From Jeotgalibacillus terrae (GTDB lineage: Bacteria > Bacillota > Bacilli > Bacillales > Jeotgalibacillaceae), in assembly GCF_016908195.1 (NCBI RefSeq), contig NZ_JAFBDK010000017.1, positions 1-64,000 of the forward strand: a DNA stretch of 64,000 nt, written 5' to 3'. The notes under the pieces are model-generated. The model made no database searches. It saw nothing but the letters and a program-made list of their open reading frames with translations, and had not been told where the DNA came from. This document shows positions 9,229 through 17,960 of this stretch, piece after piece (within the stretch, counting starts at the first letter, position 1; the number at the start of each line of letters is the position of its first letter). A program made the position numbers and the translations under genes.

Positions 9229-9412
9229 AACTCTTTCCGTTTGGCTGCTGATTTCCGCTTCAGGGGGACGCTTTCCGCAGGGCGTGCGGTAAGCCTCCTC
9301 GACGCTTTGCGTCTGCGGGGTCTTACCTGTCACGCTTCTCCTGCTGGAGTCGCCCCCTTCCGCTACAATCACCAGCTGTGCTAATATAATATTTATCTTT
9401 AGTTAAACCAAT
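9229..9412 (+). repeat. Palindromic MITE-like element A, copy 1 (full length)
   Basis: It carries the shared core GGCTGCTGATTTCCGCTTCA...GGGCGTGCGGT...CACGCTTCTCCTGCTGGAGT...ATCACCAGCTGTGCTAA. Large arms can fold on each other (TGCGGTAAGCCTCC with GGGGTCTTACC; AGGGGGACG with CGCCCCCTT). Related copies lie at 20363, 28789, 31962, 38955 (inverted) and 45101. It is the 3' neighbour of the synthase-like gene. Confidence 0.85.
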
Positions 9413-9416
9413 TATT

Positions 9417-9457
9417 AAAAAGCGCATCAGAGCAAATTTCTCTGACGCGCTTTTTTG
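9417..9457. terminator. Bidirectional intrinsic terminator
   Basis: The stem AAAAAGCGC-TCAGAG / CTCTGA-GCGCTTTTTT has T runs on both strands. It lies between the convergent synthase-like and protease genes. Confidence 0.85.
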
Positions 9458-9471
9458 ATGTTCAATTACTA

Positions 9472-11901
9472 TTATTCCATCAGGAAGTTAACGCCTGCAA
9501 GGTCAGTCTGTCCTTTTAGTGTTGCATAGGCATAAACGTTATAATACTTTCCTGCTTCAAGTTTCTGACCGTTTACTTTCCCGTCCCAAGCGAATGTCTG
9601 GAATCCGGCTTCAACGTTTTCTACAATTGCGATATCGCCTACATAAGCAAGCGGTGCACCTGCTTCATTTGATTCATAGACAAACAGGTCAACTGTTTCT
9701 GCTCCCCCCGGGAAATATCCTTCAATTGTGAATACATCTCCGTCCTGATAGACACCCATGCTTGTCACGCGCGGGTAATCCGGTTCGCCGACAAATAGAA
9801 TCGTTGGAACGTCTACTGTCTGCTCACCATTAGAAATGATAATGCTGCCTTCATAATAGCCAGGATCAAGCTTCGTGGCATCAACCTGTACATTCATATT
9901 AATCTTTTTAGAACTGTTGGCATTTACTTTCGTGTTGCCGCTTGTGCTTACCTTGATTGCCTGATTATTTTCACCAAAGTCAACATCAAATGAATAGTTT
10001 ACTTTTTTATCAGACAGGTTTTTCACGTCAAAGTGATTGCGTTCAACCTGTTTGCCGTTTGATTTAACGAATTTACCGAATGAATGGCTTCCGCTTCCGA
10101 CAAGGATCTCTGTTTCGATCGCATCAAGTACGCGGATGCTTCCTGCCCCCTGCGTGTTGTGAGCGTATTCTTCACCGGTTGCCGGATCAATGATTGCAGC
10201 GGCTGTGTTCATCAGTGCTGCTTTGACGTCATCTACTGACCACTCCGGATTTGCTTCAAGCACAAGTGCTGCTGCACCTGCTACGTGTGGTGCTGCCATA
10301 CTTGTTCCCTGAAGAGCTGCATAGCCATGCGGTTCAGCAGGATTATGAGTAGGAATTGTGCTGATAATGTTTACACCAGGCGCTGATACATCAGGCTTGA
10401 TCATCCATGTATCAACAACAGGTCCGCGTGAAGAGAAATCAGCCATAGACTCTCCTACTTCACGGTCAAATTCAACGTTGAATGATACTGTGTTGTTACC
10501 TGCTTCAAGTTCAGCAAGCAGCTTTTGACCATCTGCATTGCTCATTTTGATTGTAGGCAGTGAGATACCCGGAATATCAGGCTGCTCCCCTTCTACATTG
10601 TTAAAGATAATTGCTCCGGCTGCTCCTGCAGCTTTTGCATTATCTGACTTTTCAACGAATGGGTAATCCCCACGCTGAATCAGTGCAATTTTACCTTCCA
10701 GGTTCTTTCCTTCAAAATCAGCCGGACCACCAAGGCCAACGTATTCAAATTCAAATTCCTGACCATTCAGACCAAGAATTGCTTCATCTGATGGGAAGCC
10801 CATTACTTTAGCAGATGGGTACTCAGCATCACCTGCTGTATCAACTGCTGCAGAAAATACATTGTATGGAAGCTGCGTTGCACCAACTGAGATTGCTTCA
10901 CGTGACGTTCCAGGTGAGCCGACTGTCCAGTTCGTTGGACCACTGTTACCGTTTGAAGTAACTGCCACCACACCTTCCTCCATTGCCCAGTCAAGTGCAA
11001 TAGATGTTGCCCAGTCCGGAGCGTTCAGTGAATTTCCAAGTGACAGGTTTAATACATCAGCCCCGTCTTGTACTGCTCTTTCGATTCCTGCTACCACGTT
11101 TTCAGTTGAACCGCTGCCGCCAGGTCCAAGAACACGGTATGCAAGTAGTGTCGCATCTGGTGCTACACCTTTGATTGCCCCATTAGCAGCAACTGTACCT
11201 GCTACGTGAGAACCGTGAAGTGTAGATTCGCCGCGCGGATCGCCTTCAGGTGTTTCCTGCGGATCTTGATCGTTATCGACAAAGTCATATCCTTTGTAAT
11301 CCCCGAAGGCATGTGCAAGGTCAGGGTGTGTATAATCTACGCCTGTATCAATAACTGCGACAGTTACACCCTCACCCGTGAATCCTTCAGCCCACGCATC
11401 GTCAGATCCGATAAATGGAGCGCTGGCGAACATTTCAGCTTTCAGGTTATCCTGGGATACAGGAGTTGCTTCATCCACTACTGAAGCGGTATATGTAACG
11501 TTTGGATATACAGCTTTAATTCCTTCAACTGCAAGAAGTTCAGGTACATCTTTTTCAGCAAGCTCCAGAGAAAAGCCTGAGAATACAGTGTCATATTCTT
11601 TATGAATTTCTGCTCCCTCGATCTTGCTCATAACAGATGATTTTACTTCTCCACGCTTATTTTTCAGGTTCCCTTTAGACTGGGAAACGCCAATTGATTT
11701 CGCTTCAGCAATTGAAGGTTCTTCTAATTCAATGATGACAGTTGTTTCTTTTCCTGACTGAAAGTTAAAATCTCCTTTCAGCTGAGCCAGTGAGTCTGCA
11801 TCTTTTGGCGCTGTATTCGCTCCGGCCCCCATGCCGAATGCTGACAGCAGCAAAAGAAGTACCAGTGTTGAAATGAGTGATTTTGCCGATCTCTTTTTCA
11901 T
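9472..11901 (-). CDS. Secreted subtilisin-family serine protease, Vpr-like
   Basis: An 809 aa pre-pro-subtilase. It has a signal peptide (residues 1 to about 29), an Inhibitor_I9-type propeptide (about 50-140), and a peptidase S8 domain with the triad Asp185 (VIDTGVD), His229 (LHGSHVAG) and Ser534 (GTSMAAPHVAG). A PA domain is inserted at about 360-470. The C-terminal region of about 220 residues has Fn3-like/FlgD-like beta domains. This matches minor extracellular protease Vpr (806 aa in B. subtilis). All catalytic residues are present, and the enzyme should degrade extracellular protein. GGAAGGGG precedes the ATG. It is a single-gene unit. Confidence 0.93.
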   Translation of the reverse strand: MKKRSAKSLISTLVLLLLLSAFGMGAGANTAPKDADSLAQLKGDFNFQSGKETTVIIELEEPSIAEAKSIGVSQSKGNLKNKRGEVKSSVMSKIEGAEIHKEYDTVFSGFSLELAEKDVPELLAVEGIKAVYPNVTYTASVVDEATPVSQDNLKAEMFASAPFIGSDDAWAEGFTGEGVTVAVIDTGVDYTHPDLAHAFGDYKGYDFVDNDQDPQETPEGDPRGESTLHGSHVAGTVAANGAIKGVAPDATLLAYRVLGPGGSGSTENVVAGIERAVQDGADVLNLSLGNSLNAPDWATSIALDWAMEEGVVAVTSNGNSGPTNWTVGSPGTSREAISVGATQLPYNVFSAAVDTAGDAEYPSAKVMGFPSDEAILGLNGQEFEFEYVGLGGPADFEGKNLEGKIALIQRGDYPFVEKSDNAKAAGAAGAIIFNNVEGEQPDIPGISLPTIKMSNADGQKLLAELEAGNNTVSFNVEFDREVGESMADFSSRGPVVDTWMIKPDVSAPGVNIISTIPTHNPAEPHGYAALQGTSMAAPHVAGAAALVLEANPEWSVDDVKAALMNTAAAIIDPATGEEYAHNTQGAGSIRVLDAIETEILVGSGSHSFGKFVKSNGKQVERNHFDVKNLSDKKVNYSFDVDFGENNQAIKVSTSGNTKVNANSSKKINMNVQVDATKLDPGYYEGSIIISNGEQTVDVPTILFVGEPDYPRVTSMGVYQDGDVFTIEGYFPGGAETVDLFVYESNEAGAPLAYVGDIAIVENVEAGFQTFAWDGKVNGQKLEAGKYYNVYAYATLKGQTDLAGVNFLME

Positions 11902-12231
11902 CCTTTTTCCCCTTCCAAACTCTTTTTTGTGTACCTTTTCTCATTCACTCCTTCCATTTATTAAAAATAATGAACATATACAATATTCAGTCATTTCTGT
12001 ATATTTTCATAGAGTTGATTTTCTTATTTTTCCAATAAATTTATTGTGATATATGACATATGTCTTTTATCTTATATAGTGCATATGTATTGCCATACCT
12101 GCCTACCGTATAGATAAATAGTTAGCTTCCCTAGATATCAGGTTGAATAACACTGGTATATAGCCTTTTTTATTGAATGCCCTGTCCAAACTCTATTAAT
12201 TTCATATTCTATTATCAGGAGGTGAAAAAAT
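11902..12231. other. AT-rich divergent intergenic region
   Basis: This 330-bp stretch separates the divergent protease and Ena-like genes and should hold both promoters. I see a short palindrome GACATATGTC near 12054 and the AGGAGGTG site of the right-hand gene at 12218. I could not place convincing -35/-10 pairs or a sporulation-sigma promoter, and no gene is visible. Confidence 0.5.
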
Positions 12232-12630
12232 ATGACTTGCAAAAACCACTACAAACTGCCCCTTGGTTCTATCGGAAAATGTGACTGCGACTGTCCAAAG
12301 CGTCCTCGTCCTGACAAGCGGGTACTGATGCTCTTTGAAAACTGCTCTCCGATTGCCGGTAATCAAAACACACCAAACAACATTATCTTCGACACAGAAC
12401 CAAACTCTCTTCCGGTCACAATGGCTGCAACGATTGAAAACTTCAGTACAGACGGTCTTAACGTCACAATCTTCCGCCAGAACAGTCAGGAAACAATCGC
12501 TGTTCAGGCAGGATCATCGCTGACATTTGTACACGATGAAGTTGTACGCATCACGGTCAACTCATTCGGCCAGGCTTATACCGGGTCGTTTAAGTACCAG
12601 ATCACGTATGAAGTTGAAAAAGATAACTAA
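12232..12630 (+). CDS. Possible endospore-appendage (Ena-like) subunit
   Basis: A 132 aa protein without a signal peptide. The N-terminus is Cys-rich (Cys3, 17, 19, 21, 38). It is followed by about 90 residues of predicted beta strands (VTMAATIENFS, LNVTIFRQNSQ, TIAVQAGSSLTFV, VVRITVNSF, FKYQITYEV). A Cys-bearing connector plus a small jelly-roll is the plan of Ena fibre subunits (formerly DUF3992), but residue identity is too low to be sure by eye. Alternatives are a coat protein or an unrelated beta-sandwich. AGGAGGTG gives strong translation initiation. It stands alone, with its own terminator. Confidence 0.45.
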   Translation: MTCKNHYKLPLGSIGKCDCDCPKRPRPDKRVLMLFENCSPIAGNQNTPNNIIFDTEPNSLPVTMAATIENFSTDGLNVTIFRQNSQETIAVQAGSSLTFVHDEVVRITVNSFGQAYTGSFKYQITYEVEKDN

Positions 12631-12642
12631 TCTTCCGGACGC

Positions 12643-12673
12643 AAAAAGGGTGCCCTCATCAGGCACCCTTTTT
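12643..12673. terminator. Bidirectional intrinsic terminator
   Basis: The perfect 12-bp stem AAAAAGGGTGCC / GGCACCCTTTTT has a 7-nt loop. It serves the Ena-like gene (+) and yeeI (-), which converge here. Confidence 0.9.
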
Positions 12674-12682
12674 ACTGTTTAA

Positions 12683-13399
12683 TTAATTAAATTCCACGTT
12701 ATGATACACCTGCTGAACATCTTCAAGTTCTTCGAGCGCACCAAGTAATTTTTCTAACTGCTCCTGATCTTCGTCGGATACAGATACGTCATTTTGTGCA
12801 AGCATTGTCAGTTCAGCGACTGTGAATTCAGTGATACCATTTTCCTTTAATGCCTGTTGAACTGCATTATACTGATCCGGTTCTGCGTAAATAATGACAG
12901 TATTGTCCTCTTCAAGTACATCACGCACGTCAATGTCGTGCTCCATCAGCAGTTCAAGAATTTCATCAGCTGATTTATCCTCAACACCAAAAACCGCTGT
13001 AGAATCGAACATATATGACACTGAACCGCTCACGCCCATGTTCCCGCCATTCTTACCAAAAGCAGCACGCACTTCTGATGCTGTACGGTTTACGTTATTC
13101 GTCAGGGCATCAACGATAATCATTGATCCTGCAGGGCCAAACCCTTCATAGCGCAGGCTGTCATAATTCTCTTCGCCTCCGCCTTTTGCTTTTTCGATCG
13201 CTCTTTCGATAATGGCTTTTGGCACATTATATGTCTTTGCGCGGTCTAACACCATGCGAAGCGCAGTATTTGCCTCAGGATCAGGCTCTCCCTGCTTTGC
13301 CGTTACATAGATCTCTCTGGCAAACTTGTTATATACCTGACTTGTATTCGCATCTTTTGCTGCTTTTTTCTCTTTAATATTATTCCACTTACGTCCCAT
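12683..13399 (-). CDS. yeeI: YebC/TACO1 family translation factor, YeeI type
   Basis: A 238 aa protein starting [20 protein letters not shown], as in B. subtilis YeeI, the second YebC-type paralogue of many Firmicutes. Intact family motifs include [35 protein letters not shown]. YebC proteins were long annotated as transcription regulators (PmpR). Recent work on the family supports a ribosome-bound role in relieving stalls at proline runs. The start at 13399 is the conserved MGRKW; a GTG at 13408 is less likely. It lies downstream of the GGDEF gene on the same strand. Confidence 0.92.
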   Translation of the reverse strand: MGRKWNNIKEKKAAKDANTSQVYNKFAREIYVTAKQGEPDPEANTALRMVLDRAKTYNVPKAIIERAIEKAKGGGEENYDSLRYEGFGPAGSMIIVDALTNNVNRTASEVRAAFGKNGGNMGVSGSVSYMFDSTAVFGVEDKSADEILELLMEHDIDVRDVLEEDNTVIIYAEPDQYNAVQQALKENGITEFTVAELTMLAQNDVSVSDEDQEQLEKLLGALEELEDVQQVYHNVEFN

Positions 13400-13475
13400 C
13401 ACGTTCACTCTCTTTCATTCGATACTCTCTGCCTTTTCACTATACTTTTTTTAGTAAAAGAAGGCAAATTGAACG

Positions 13476-15128
13476 TCAGTTAAGCATGGTAACTGAATAG
13501 GTGTTCTTGCCTTGTTCTTTCGCTTTATACAGCGCATCATCTGCAGCTTTCAATATTTCTTCTGCCGTATTATTCTTCTCATTTACAACTGTCATACCAA
13601 TACTTGTCGTCACCCCAAAAGGCTCCCCCTGTAAGATCCACGGTCTTCTGACTGACAGAAGGATCTTTTCAGCGATCTGAGCAAGTACCCCTTGATCACC
13701 CACATCATACAGCAGGATCACAAACTCGTCCCCACCAAGTCTTACTACCAGATCTGACCGTCTCACACTTCCTGAAAGACGAATCGCAAACTCTTCAATC
13801 ACTGCATCCCCGGTATCGTGCCCCATCGTATCATTGATTGTTTTAAAGTGATCAATATCAAGGATCAGCACTGAAAATACTGTATCTTCTTTCGCTAATT
13901 CCTTTTTCATTTCTTCTTCAAGCATTCGTCTGTTCGGCAGCCCGGTCAGTGAGTCGTGATAAGCAAAATGTTTCAGCTTGGATTCATATTGCTTCGTCAA
14001 CGTGATATCTCTTGAAATTACAACCATATAACTGAACACGTCACCTTCATCAAAAACCGGCGTCCCCTGTACCTCAGTCCAAATCGGTGTGCCATTTCCT
14101 TTCAGCTGTCTTACCTGAAGTTTAAAAGGCTTGTCTTCTTTAATTGCCCGAACAAACGCTTCATCCAGTTCTTTCAGGTACTTTTCTTCCACACCAAATG
14201 AAAAAGGCTTCCCTTCAAAATCTGTCTCTATATACCCAAGCAATTTTTTATAGGACGGTGAGGTATAGATAATTAATCCCCTGTGATCAACCAGCGTAAT
14301 TAGATCCTGCGCATTTTCGGCTATAATTCTGAATTTCTTTTCACTTTCATGAAAATTTCTCATCGCCTTCATTTCACTTGTAATATCTTTTAAAATCCAG
14401 TAAATTCCCGTTAATTCACCACCAACAAAGACCGGTACAAACAAAGACAATCCTTCAACCTTCTCATCTTCTCTCGTTTTGATTGATAGACGATGAGACT
14501 CAGCATTTCCATTAACTACAGACTTAAAACTATTCGATGCCTTAAGATGATCTGTAGAGGAAATCAGATCAAAATATCGCTTTCCTCTGATATTTTCATC
14601 AATAAACAAACTTTCTGCTGCTTTGTTCAGCGATTCTATTTCACCCTTAAGATTTAGATACATAATCGCATCCAGATTATGCTCAAATAATGATCTGAAG
14701 CGCTCCCTGCTCTCAACTGCTCTTTTTTTGGATTCTACTGCACTTCTTTCAGCCCACGTAGACTCTGTTATGTCCTGGACGAGTGCCGTAATATATTCAC
14801 ACTTTCCTGCTTCATTCAAAAGCGGAGATAGTCTGGTTTTAGAATAATAGGTTTCCCCTGAAGAAGATTGATAAGAATCTTTATACACCACTTCTTCTCC
14901 TGTCATGATTACATATCTATACTGTTCATATAAATAATCTGTTACATGACTGTCCTGTAAAGATTTAATAGGCTTCCCATAGTCATATTCGCTAAGCCCG
15001 GACCTCATTTTGGCTTCTTCATTTATAAATACATATGTGAACTCACCATCAGTTTCAACCTTCACAATAAAAACCATTTCTCTGATGCCGTTCATCATCG
15101 CCCTGTAAAGAAGATCGTCACTTCTCAT
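13476..15128 (-). CDS. Diguanylate cyclase with three PAS domains
   Basis: A cytosolic 550 aa sensor enzyme with no membrane segment. Three PAS-like domains span about 1-115, 135-250 and 262-375. A C-terminal GGDEF domain (about 385-548) has the intact signature GGDEF at 465-469. The inhibitory I-site RRSD (456-459) sits exactly five residues before it, so feedback inhibition by c-di-GMP is expected. There is no EAL domain. AGGGGGAT precedes the ATG at 15128. The PAS ligands (haem, flavin or none) cannot be told from sequence. Confidence 0.92.
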   Translation of the reverse strand: MRSDDLLYRAMMNGIREMVFIVKVETDGEFTYVFINEEAKMRSGLSEYDYGKPIKSLQDSHVTDYLYEQYRYVIMTGEEVVYKDSYQSSSGETYYSKTRLSPLLNEAGKCEYITALVQDITESTWAERSAVESKKRAVESRERFRSLFEHNLDAIMYLNLKGEIESLNKAAESLFIDENIRGKRYFDLISSTDHLKASNSFKSVVNGNAESHRLSIKTREDEKVEGLSLFVPVFVGGELTGIYWILKDITSEMKAMRNFHESEKKFRIIAENAQDLITLVDHRGLIIYTSPSYKKLLGYIETDFEGKPFSFGVEEKYLKELDEAFVRAIKEDKPFKLQVRQLKGNGTPIWTEVQGTPVFDEGDVFSYMVVISRDITLTKQYESKLKHFAYHDSLTGLPNRRMLEEEMKKELAKEDTVFSVLILDIDHFKTINDTMGHDTGDAVIEEFAIRLSGSVRRSDLVVRLGGDEFVILLYDVGDQGVLAQIAEKILLSVRRPWILQGEPFGVTTSIGMTVVNEKNNTAEEILKAADDALYKAKEQGKNTYSVTMLN

Positions 15129-15290
15129 GGACCTATCCCCCTGAAATATAATTATAATCTAATATCATACTATTCATTAATTTTATCGTTGTAAAGGTAG
15201 AAAAATGGTGAATGGCACCTTAAATTAGAGGAGTTTTATAAATAATCCCGAATCATTAAAAGTGAAAGTCAATTTTAAGGAGGATTGGAT

Positions 15291-16028
15291 ATGATTGATT
15301 TAAACGGAAAGACTGCAGTCGTAACAGGTGGAGCCTCAGGAATTGGCCTTGCAACGGTAGAAGCATTTTTGAAAAAAGGTATGAACGTTGTACTCGCGGA
15401 CTTCAATGAAGAAGGCGGCAGTGCAGCAGTAGAAAGATTCGGTTCTGACAAAGTTACATTTATTCATGTTGATACAGGTAATGAAGAGTCTGTCAGAAGT
15501 ATGATCGAGTATACAGTTAAACACTTTGGTCAGCTTGACGTCCTGGTGAATAATGCCGGAATCGGTACGCTTGCAGAAACCCATGAGTTAACGGCTGAGG
15601 ACTATCATAAAGTGATCTCTGTTAATCAGGACGGGGTATTCTACGGGTCAAAATATGCAATCAGGGAAATGATGAAAAATGGAGGCGGTTCAATTGTGAA
15701 TACTTCTTCGATCCTCGGTTTTGTCGGACAGACTGGTGCATTTGCGTATAATGCAAGCAAAGGAGCTGTCAACACACTGACCAAATCACTCGCACTTGAA
15801 TATGCCGATAAAAAAATCCGCGTGAATTCAGTGAACCCGGGTTATGTAGAATCAGGGATGGTCAACAAAGAAGCACTCGGCGATTATTATGACGGACTGG
15901 TCGCAAAACACCCAATCGGCCGCCTCGGCGTCCCGGAAGAAATCGCACACGCCATCGTATTTTTGTGTGAGAATGAGTTTGTTACAGGAATTAATCTGCT
16001 AGTAGACGGCGGATATACAGCTCAATAA
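15291..16028 (+). CDS. Short-chain dehydrogenase/reductase (classical SDR)
   Basis: A 245 aa NAD(P)-dependent oxidoreductase. The cofactor motif TGGASGIG is at residues 12-19, NNAG is present, the catalytic Ser is in VNTSSILG, the YxxxK is in AYNASKGA, and NPGYVESGM follows. An acidic residue at the end of the second strand (LADF) suggests NAD(H) preference. It is close to 3-hydroxybutyrate or glucose dehydrogenase-like SDRs, but the substrate is unassigned. The start at 15291 follows TAAGGAGGA; the TTG at 15285 is too close to it. Divergent from the GGDEF gene. A hairpin repeat begins right after its stop. Confidence 0.88.
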   Translation: MIDLNGKTAVVTGGASGIGLATVEAFLKKGMNVVLADFNEEGGSAAVERFGSDKVTFIHVDTGNEESVRSMIEYTVKHFGQLDVLVNNAGIGTLAETHELTAEDYHKVISVNQDGVFYGSKYAIREMMKNGGGSIVNTSSILGFVGQTGAFAYNASKGAVNTLTKSLALEYADKKIRVNSVNPGYVESGMVNKEALGDYYDGLVAKHPIGRLGVPEEIAHAIVFLCENEFVTGINLLVDGGYTAQ

Positions 16029-16029
16029 T

Positions 16030-16150
16030 GAAAAGCGGAAGGCGCTCGTTCAGCTCCGACAGGCATAAGACGCGGAGCGGAAAACGGGCGAACTTCCCGT
16101 TTACCGATGCGTGGCTTATGACCCGAGGAGCTAGCGCCTGGAGCTGGATC
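16030..16150 (+). repeat. Hairpin repeat B, copy 1, plus a 5' stub of a second unit
   Basis: Outer arms are GGCGCT...AGCGCC and AGCTCC...GGAGCT, with an inner GCATAAG...CTTATG and ACGGG...CCCGT. The element starts 1 nt after the SDR stop codon, on the sense strand of that mRNA. A truncated second start (GAAAAGCGGATGGCGCTCG, from 16155) follows and runs into the 21-bp array. Close copies lie at 55874 and 56151. Confidence 0.85.
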
Positions 16151-16202
16151 CCATGAAAAGCGGATGGCGCTCGCGTCAGGGCTAAGGAAATATAATAAAA
16201 CC

Positions 16203-16358
16203 TGATGGAATTACAACAAGAATGATGGAATTAATGCTGTCATCTTTGATGGAATTGCAAGAAACTAATGGAATAAAAATCTATTCTGAAGTAATCCATT
16301 TCAGTAATGATGGAAATACGTCAAGATTGAAGGAAATGTTTCCAGCATTGATGGAAAA
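16203..16358 (+). repeat. Degenerate ~21-bp-period array 1 (core TGATGGAATT)
   Basis: Cores begin at 16203, 16223, 16247, 16266, (16287 weak), 16308, 16328 and 16349, so the intervals are 19-24 bp, mostly 20-21. Each core is TGATGGAATT or a near variant, and the bases between cores differ. It lies between two convergent genes. Stop codons in the array argue against coding. Confidence 0.7.
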
Positions 16359-16409
16359 AGTCTCTAGGCCCTAATCCGGCACACCGACTCCTATCCGCCA
16401 CACACCAAA

Positions 16410-16441
16410 AAAAGCTGAAGAGCACACACTCTTCAGCTTTT
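16410..16441. terminator. Bidirectional intrinsic terminator
   Basis: The perfect 13-bp stem AAAAGCTGAAGAG / CTCTTCAGCTTTT has a 6-nt loop. It terminates the doxX-like gene on the minus strand and can also stop transcripts from the SDR gene. Confidence 0.9.
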
Positions 16442-16447
16442 CCTCTA

Positions 16448-16945
16448 TTAAGCGTGAGCTTCTCTCAGCGTACGCTTTGTTACTTTTTCTTTTGCCATAG
16501 GCACTGCCCATCTGTCCAGACCGTATCTGATTGCAGCGTGTCCGGCAAACATCAGAATCACTGCTGCTGCGAGTAATACCGGATTCGTGCTGATTGTGCC
16601 AGCTAACAGGAAGTTCAGGTTCATGAATGCACCTGCTGCTAATGCCGGCATTGTTAAAAGTCCTGCGATTAGACCAAGTCCTACGAATAACTCACCCCAA
16701 GGAATCAGAATATTAAAGATCTCTGCGTTTGGCAGTGCAACTGTTTCAAGGAAGGTACCGTACCAGCCTGCCACTACCGGCGCTTCTCCTCCTGCTTTAG
16801 CAATCGCCCCCTGCAGATAACCAGTTGCATCAAATTCGCCTGTCACTTTCCCCCAGCCTGCCTGAAGCCATTGTACACCAAGCCAGATTCTTAACACTGT
16901 CCAAATCCCTGCTGCCACTCTGCCGTTCCACCATTTTTCACCCAT
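16448..16945 (-). CDS. DoxX family membrane protein
   Basis: A 165 aa protein with four membrane segments in the DoxX/MauE-like fold (LRIWLGVQWLQAGWGK in the first, LIPWGELFVGLGLIAG in the third). DoxX proteins are quinone-linked or of unknown redox function; in B. subtilis relatives act in thiol and catechol stress. The start is ATG at 16945 behind AAAGGAGAG. Two close matches to the Rex/Fnr-type palindrome lie 20-95 bp upstream, which suggests control by NADH/NAD+ or oxygen. It is a single-gene unit with its own terminator. Confidence 0.88.
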   Translation of the reverse strand: MGEKWWNGRVAAGIWTVLRIWLGVQWLQAGWGKVTGEFDATGYLQGAIAKAGGEAPVVAGWYGTFLETVALPNAEIFNILIPWGELFVGLGLIAGLLTMPALAAGAFMNLNFLLAGTISTNPVLLAAAVILMFAGHAAIRYGLDRWAVPMAKEKVTKRTLREAHA

Positions 16946-16964
16946 CTTATTTCTCTCCTTTTAT

Positions 16965-16982
16965 TTGTGAAACTTTTCACAT
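16965..16982. promoter_or_regulatory. Rex/Fnr-like operator 1 upstream of doxX-like gene
   Basis: TTGTGAAACTTTTCACAT matches 13 of the 14 fixed positions of the Rex box TTGTGAA-N4-TTCACAA. It also contains TGTGA-N6-TCACA, the Fnr/CRP-type consensus. It is centred 57 bp from the second box. Confidence 0.65.
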
Positions 16983-17021
16983 TTGATGTTAAAAAAATAA
17001 GTGCTACTATCTCTTTGTTTA

Positions 17022-17039
17022 TTGTGAAATGTTTCACAT
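17022..17039. promoter_or_regulatory. Rex/Fnr-like operator 2
   Basis: TTGTGAAATGTTTCACAT again matches 13 of 14 fixed positions of the Rex box and also fits TGTGA-N6-TCACA. Confidence 0.65.
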
Positions 17040-17087
17040 GTATTTGTTACCTTTATAATAATGCATATTTACCAGGTACGCAATAGT

Positions 17088-17105
17088 TTGTGCAACATTT
17101 CACAA
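17088..17105. promoter_or_regulatory. Rex-like operator 3
   Basis: TTGTGCAACATTTCACAA matches 13 of 14 fixed positions of the Rex box. It lies 66 bp from the second site, just beyond the 3' end of the dehydratase remnant. Confidence 0.55.
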
Positions 17106-17118
17106 TTTGTTCATTTCC

Positions 17119-17947
17119 TTAATTATGCTCGTGTTTTTTCCAAACTTCAGGAAGCAGGTCTGTCAGTTCACTGGCCAGCATGGTATGTGGTGATCTTGTT
17201 TTAATCCATTGATCAGCGCATGCCCCATGGAGGTAGACTGCATTTAATATAGCCTGCTTCCAATCATCATGACAGCACAACATGCCTGTAATCATTCCGG
17301 TCAGGGTGTCCCCTGTTCCCCCTTTAGAGAGTGCGCTATTACCGGTCGTGTTCATATAGGTTTCACCATCTGGAAAGGCAGTAATCGTTTCCTTGCCTTT
17401 CAATACAACAGTAACTCCAGTCTGAGCCGCGAACTCTGACGCAGCAGCCTGTCTGTCTTGTTCAACCTGCTCTTTATCATTATGATGAAATTCTGATAAA
17501 TTCTCCCGGATGAGGTGTTAAGATAATCGGGGCTTCGCGCTTTTGATAGTTTCTTTCTCTGAGTGCCCCTGCATCGAGTACAACGGGCAGGTCTGTAGAG
17601 AGGAAAGTCTGTACGACTTTTTCAGTCTCATCATTTTCCTCTCTGCCTGGTCCTGCAGCGAGTACAGAATAATGGTCAAATTGAAGGTCATCCAGCCGCT
17701 CATAAAACCCGGGAACGAATGTGGTTTCGGGCAGGTGCTGAATCACATATGGAATGACTGATTCTTCAGTTCCCACCTCAAGCTTTCCAACGCCGCTTCT
17801 CATACATGCAATTGCCGACAGGACAGCAGCGCCCGGCATGAACCTGCTTCCTGCAGCAATCAATGCTGTTCCGTAAGTCCCTTTGTGAGCATCAGATTTT
17901 CTGACTGGTAAAGTGTTTACGACGTTTTCTTTACTCCATTTTTTCAT
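17119..17947 (-). pseudogene. ADP/ATP-dependent NAD(P)H-hydrate dehydratase (NnrD/YxkO), frameshifted
   Basis: Two frames together encode one YxkO-type protein of about 275 aa. The 5' frame (17947 to a stop at 17480) covers MKKWSKENVV... to ILTPHPGEF. The 3' frame (open from about 17505 to 17119) continues with NLSEFHHNDKEQ..., VLKGKETITAFPDG and the catalytic GGTGDTLTG motif. The switch lies near 17495-17508 and looks like loss of one base after the HPGE codons. The enzyme would repair hydrated NAD(P)H. As read, the product lacks its catalytic half. A sequencing error cannot be excluded. The start follows AAAGGAGTG, 13 bp after the YqcI/YcgG gene. Confidence 0.85.
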
Positions 17948-17960
17948 GATGCTCACTCCT

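Noticed and set aside
9088-9372. 94-codon minus-strand frame and similar frames at 20321, 28802 and 44995
   Set aside because: They lie wholly or partly in element A copies. Open frames arise from the GC-rich arms of the repeat, not from genes.
12180-12231. SigK-type promoter (CATATTCTA) before the Ena-like gene
   Set aside because: The hexamer is only a few bases from the ribosome site, and no AC-type -35 lies at proper spacing.
17480-17520. Programmed ribosomal frameshift in the hydrate dehydratase gene
   Set aside because: No XXXYYYZ-type slippery site or following hairpin was found at the junction. A mutation or sequencing error is simpler.
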